Shown here: positions 31,044 through 33,397 of the stretch, in pieces
Layout: the number at the start of each line of letters is the position of its first letter
How positions within the stretch are numbered: the stretch's first letter is position 1
Virus record (IMG/VR): IMGVR_UViG_3300008216_002925
Coordinates: 1-33,397 of that record
DNA length: 33,397 nt
Direction: 5' to 3' (one strand)
Origin: a virus
The notes under the pieces: model-generated
The model's database searches: none
What the model was told of the DNA's origin: nothing
Seen by the model: only the letters and a program-made list of their open reading frames with translations
Made by a program: the position numbers and the translations under genes

Positions 31044-31786
31044 CTACAAAAACCGAATTCGAAGAAATGGTAGAACAAGTGGTAGAAGAAACCGTAGAAA
31101 ACTATCCAGATGAGAATGAAAAACGACCACATGAATATGATGCGGAATGGTCTGAATATCTTCTGGATCACTTATCAGATAATGAATTAATCAATGGCGC
31201 TCCTACTGTAGATGGTCTACGCAGAGTGTGTGAAAAATGTTTTGGAGAAATTGTTGAATCCAACAGTCAAATTGTAGAAACTCCAAGCTCTCATAATAAC
31301 CAAAGATGTACGATTAAACATACTCTAGGTATAGAAAAATATCGAGGCGGACGAATCATTAAAGTGGATGGATGTGTTGATGTACTTTACCATAAAACTC
31401 CATATCCCTTTAAAGATCATTTGATCGCTACAGCAGACACAAGGGCCGAGGGTAAGGCTCTCAGACGTGCTTTAAAGATTCGAGTAGTCACAGCCGAAGA
31501 GCTTCAAAATGAAGATGAGAACGAAGCACTGGCCTCTGACGAGCTAATAAACGATCAACAAGTTATGGCGATTAATCAACTGTGTAAAAGATTAGATATT
31601 TCTGTTCAAGCATTGGTAAGTGGAGAATATAATAAAACAAATAAAATTAATCAAATAAGAAATTTAGAGGCTAGATTGTTAATTAGTAAATTATCGGAGT
31701 TTCAAAGGGCTCCAAAAGATATTCCTAAAACGTATATTGGATATGATGAAGGTTGGAAAACTAATTTCTATGGGAGTTCCAAATGA
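31040..31786 (+). CDS. Unknown protein, possible Rad52/Erf-like annealing protein
   Basis: This gene encodes 248 residues with a strongly acidic N-terminus (about residues 1-55), a central beta-rich part (RCTIKHTLGIEKYRGGRIIKVDGCVDVLY) and the stretch LIATADTRAEGKALRRALKI, which resembles the helix that in Rad52/Erf single-strand annealing proteins packs on the sheet. Residues after 165 form a second helical region (NDQQVMAINQLCKRLDI). No experimental anchor exists and the resemblance is faint. A DNA-annealing or SSB-type role is a hypothesis that would suit the phage recombination set. Confidence 0.4.
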   Translation: MTTKTEFEEMVEQVVEETVENYPDENEKRPHEYDAEWSEYLLDHLSDNELINGAPTVDGLRRVCEKCFGEIVESNSQIVETPSSHNNQRCTIKHTLGIEKYRGGRIIKVDGCVDVLYHKTPYPFKDHLIATADTRAEGKALRRALKIRVVTAEELQNEDENEALASDELINDQQVMAINQLCKRLDISVQALVSGEYNKTNKINQIRNLEARLLISKLSEFQRAPKDIPKTYIGYDEGWKTNFYGSSK

Positions 31787-32163
31787 AAGCTAAAATTAAA
31801 GCAACAGATAGTTTGTGGTTTGACGTAGAAGCAGAACAAGAAGATGAGCTTTTTAAACAAATCGCACGAGTACAAGAAATATTTCAACACAAAGCTTGTG
31901 GCAATTGTGAATCTACAAATATTAAGTTTGTGTGCAGACATGACAGTTCGGATAATGATTGGTTGGAAGTTACCTGTCAAGACTGTCGTGCTAAGTTAAT
32001 CTTTGGTCGCACCAAAAAGGGCGGCTTGATATTTCCTAAGATCAGGTGGGATCAATTGTCTGAAAAGCAACAAGAACAAAGGGTTAACGAGAAAGCTTAT
32101 GCTGAAAAACACAGAGGCTATTTACCAAGTAAGGGATGGTTTATTTATAAACCCAAAACTTAA
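31783..32163 (+). CDS. Zinc ribbon protein
   Basis: This gene encodes 126 residues. The central region holds CGNC at about 39-42, VCR shortly after, and CQDC near 66-69, a CxxC...CxxC zinc ribbon. N- and C-terminal parts are charged. It is coupled by ATGA to the annealing candidate and is followed closely by DnaJ. Zinc ribbons like this often bind nucleic acid or proteins; no further assignment is possible. Confidence 0.6.
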   Translation: MKAKIKATDSLWFDVEAEQEDELFKQIARVQEIFQHKACGNCESTNIKFVCRHDSSDNDWLEVTCQDCRAKLIFGRTKKGGLIFPKIRWDQLSEKQQEQRVNEKAYAEKHRGYLPSKGWFIYKPKT

Positions 32164-32172
32164 ATTGATGAT

Positions 32173-32784
32173 ATGAACCCTTATAAAGTTCTTGGAATTG
32201 CCGAAAATGCCAATAAAGAAGTAATTAATGAGGCTTATCGTAAGTTAGCTCTCAAATATCATCCTGATCGTGGAGGTAATACTGAGAAATTTAAAGAAGC
32301 TACAGAGGCCTATTCGATTCTTTCTGATGAACAAAAAAGACATCAATATCACAACCCACAACCAAACGTTGCCTTCGAAACTGTATTTGGACAAGGCTTA
32401 AATCCGTTTGCAAATTTCTTTACCCCACGTACCGCACAACCAAGGAAGGTTCAACCAAACACGCTAGATAAAGATATTCAATTCAACTTACATATTAACT
32501 TAGAACAGGTCAAAAAAGGTGCTTATAGCACCATTTCTTATAAAAAAAATACAATCTGCACAGACTGTAACGGACAGGGTGGTGATGGTAAGATAGGTTG
32601 TTCTAATTGTGGAGGATCAGGAAGGAAAATGTTTAGGCCCAACCCGTCTGTGATACAGCAGATCACCTGCTCGGCCTGTCACGGCAATGGCGTATTGTTT
32701 AATAAACCCTGTCAAACCTGTCAAACCAACGGTTTTGTACAACATATAGAGCAAATAACAATTAAAATTGAAGAGGCAAAATAA
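32173..32784 (+). CDS. Shortened DnaJ-type co-chaperone
   Basis: This gene encodes 203 residues. The J domain is complete (YKVLGIAENANKEVINEAYR, then HPD at 30-32). A short Gly/Phe-like linker (FGQGLNPFANFF) follows. The zinc-finger region has all four CxxCxGxG-type repeats (CTDCNGQG, CSNCGGSG, CSACHGNG and CQTCQTNG). The protein stops soon after, so it lacks most of the C-terminal substrate-binding and dimer domain of bacterial DnaJ (about 370 residues). The downstream frames do not continue that domain, so this is a natural short form. It would stimulate host DnaK, or the actin/Hsp70-like ATPase encoded nearby. Confidence 0.9.
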   Translation: MNPYKVLGIAENANKEVINEAYRKLALKYHPDRGGNTEKFKEATEAYSILSDEQKRHQYHNPQPNVAFETVFGQGLNPFANFFTPRTAQPRKVQPNTLDKDIQFNLHINLEQVKKGAYSTISYKKNTICTDCNGQGGDGKIGCSNCGGSGRKMFRPNPSVIQQITCSACHGNGVLFNKPCQTCQTNGFVQHIEQITIKIEEAK

Positions 32785-32830
32785 CCGAACTTACATCCAA
32801 TTTGGGGTAAATATTGTTGGAGGTAAGACT

Positions 32831-33106
32831 ATGATTACAAAAGCCAGTGAAATATTTATAAATAGCTTGGCATATTCCTTTTGGCCCTTTCTATTTATTC
32901 TTATAGTTATATATTTATTAAATAAGTTCTTTAATCATGGATATACTAAAAGTATAGAAAAACAAAATAGGGTCTTAGGAAAGAGTAAAAACTTAACCCT
33001 TCCAGACATGCCAGAAGAATCCATTTCTTTTAAAGCTCCTAAAATAGAAACCTCTTTTGGAGAGCAAAGAATAGGGCAAATCTACAGTGCGAAACCGAAG
33101 GATTAG
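32831..33106 (+). CDS. Small single-pass membrane protein
   Basis: The start is the ATG at 32831, preceded by GGAGGTAAG; a TTG at 32768 would give an N-terminal extension overlapping DnaJ with no ribosome site. It encodes 91 residues. One transmembrane segment covers about residues 15-35 (SFWPFLFILIVIYLLNKFF). The rest is polar. The stop lies inside the open stretch that leads to the ATPase gene, so the two genes are near-contiguous and could be regulated together. The 46 bases between DnaJ and this gene hold only the ribosome site. Confidence 0.65.
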   Translation: MITKASEIFINSLAYSFWPFLFILIVIYLLNKFFNHGYTKSIEKQNRVLGKSKNLTLPDMPEESISFKAPKIETSFGEQRIGQIYSAKPKD

Positions 33107-33239
33107 AAAGGTTACTGGACTTCAAGAAACATATATTGATTTAGAACACGTATCAGGTTTTGCCCCTCCACAATTACCAGTCGAACAATCGAAGAGCAAT
33201 TTCGATTCATATCAACCAAAAGTATATGAGGTATTTACT

Positions 33240-33397
33240 ATGAGCGATAGTACAGAAGCCCCTAATAAACGTGCCGTAGGCGTAGACATTGGAACTGGCT
33301 TTATTTCCTGTGCCGAAAGAGTGGGAGAGGATGTTGAGTTTCGTAAGGTCAGGGACGCTTTCTTTAAATTAAACCCTTCTAAGTTTTTAGAAGGCGC
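33240..33397 (+). CDS. Actin/Hsp70-superfamily ATPase, N-terminal fragment (runs off the window end)
   Basis: The ATG at 33240 is preceded by GAGG at 33228-33231. The first 53 codons read to the window end. Residues 13-23 are AVGVDIGTGFI, the phosphate-1 loop (GxDxGTGxx) of the actin/Hsp70/FtsA/ParM superfamily. The following RDAFFKLNP fits the MreB/FtsA/ParM side more than DnaK. The frame is also open upstream to a GTG at 33087, so a longer N-terminus is possible. In phages such proteins can form filaments. Its position beside DnaJ and a membrane protein is notable. The family within the superfamily cannot be fixed from 53 residues. Confidence 0.7.
   Translation, partial: MSDSTEAPNKRAVGVDIGTGFISCAERVGEDVEFRKVRDAFFKLNPSKFLEG

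Noticed and set aside
32768-32830. Upstream TTG start for the small membrane protein
   Set aside because: It would overlap DnaJ and has no ribosome site, whereas the ATG at 32831 follows GGAGGTAAG.
32173-32830. Frameshifted full-length DnaJ
   Set aside because: The codons after 32784 in the other frames do not resemble the DnaJ C-terminal domain, so the short form appears genuine.

Overview
The window looks like part of a large, AT-rich, lytic double-stranded DNA phage (tailed-phage type, Caudoviricetes-like) infecting a bacterium. All supported genes lie on the + strand. They are packed with ATGA or TAATG start/stop overlaps, and most have clear Shine-Dalgarno sites. The genes are a phage replication and dNTP set (thymidylate synthase, dCMP deaminase, B12-type ribonucleotide reductase, dNMP kinase, RecA-like ATPase, DnaB-type helicase, DnaG-type primase, DnaE-type polymerase) with a small sigma factor. 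No tRNA, rRNA, CRISPR array or insertion sequence was seen. The host cannot be named from the sequence.

Layout. 1-1297: the tail end of thyA, a conserved-looking unknown and a ClpP-like serine peptidase. 1298-2766: an isolated block of two tandem paralogues, each with a similar TAGGA-rich upstream region, closed by a strong intrinsic terminator. 2767-3932: a membrane/coiled-coil protein, a permuted NlpC/P60-like (LRAT/YiiX-like) protein and a small zinc protein. 3970-7118: dCMP deaminase and class II RNR. 7109-9087: small proteins (membrane, FmdB-type zinc ribbon, basic). 9084-12484: RecA-like ATPase, a signal-peptide-bearing trypsin-like protease, a PD-(D/E)XK-like nuclease and small proteins. 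12506-22280: the replication core of helicase, primase, dNMP kinase, HAD phosphatase, Cas4/RecB-like nuclease, another nuclease-like protein, and a DNA polymerase III alpha subunit split in two around a DEDDh exonuclease gene. 22310-22816: sigma factor. 22813-30289: a nine-gene glycan-type cassette of GT-B glycosyltransferases, a nucleotidylyltransferase, a methyltransferase-like fragment and several unrecognised proteins. 30279-33397: an EDxHD-type nuclease, a possible annealing protein, a zinc ribbon protein, a shortened DnaJ, a small membrane protein, and the beginning of an actin/Hsp70-superfamily ATPase cut off by the window end.

How the genes fit together. The deaminase makes dUMP, ThyA makes dTMP, the dNMP kinase phosphorylates it, and RNR supplies the other precursors. 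These feed a phage replisome (helicase, primase, two-piece polymerase, proofreading exonuclease) with recombination nucleases and a RecA-like ATPase. The sigma factor would redirect host RNA polymerase. The glycan cassette could decorate phage DNA, virions or the host surface.

The most unusual points are the DnaE gene split directly after its third catalytic aspartate with the exonuclease gene in the gap; the DnaJ/membrane protein/actin-like ATPase trio at the right edge; a predicted secreted trypsin-like protease among recombination genes; a perfect consensus sigma70 promoter inside a coding sequence just ahead of the helicase; and the paralogue pair with shared upstream repeats. All function calls come from motif reading, not from database searches.
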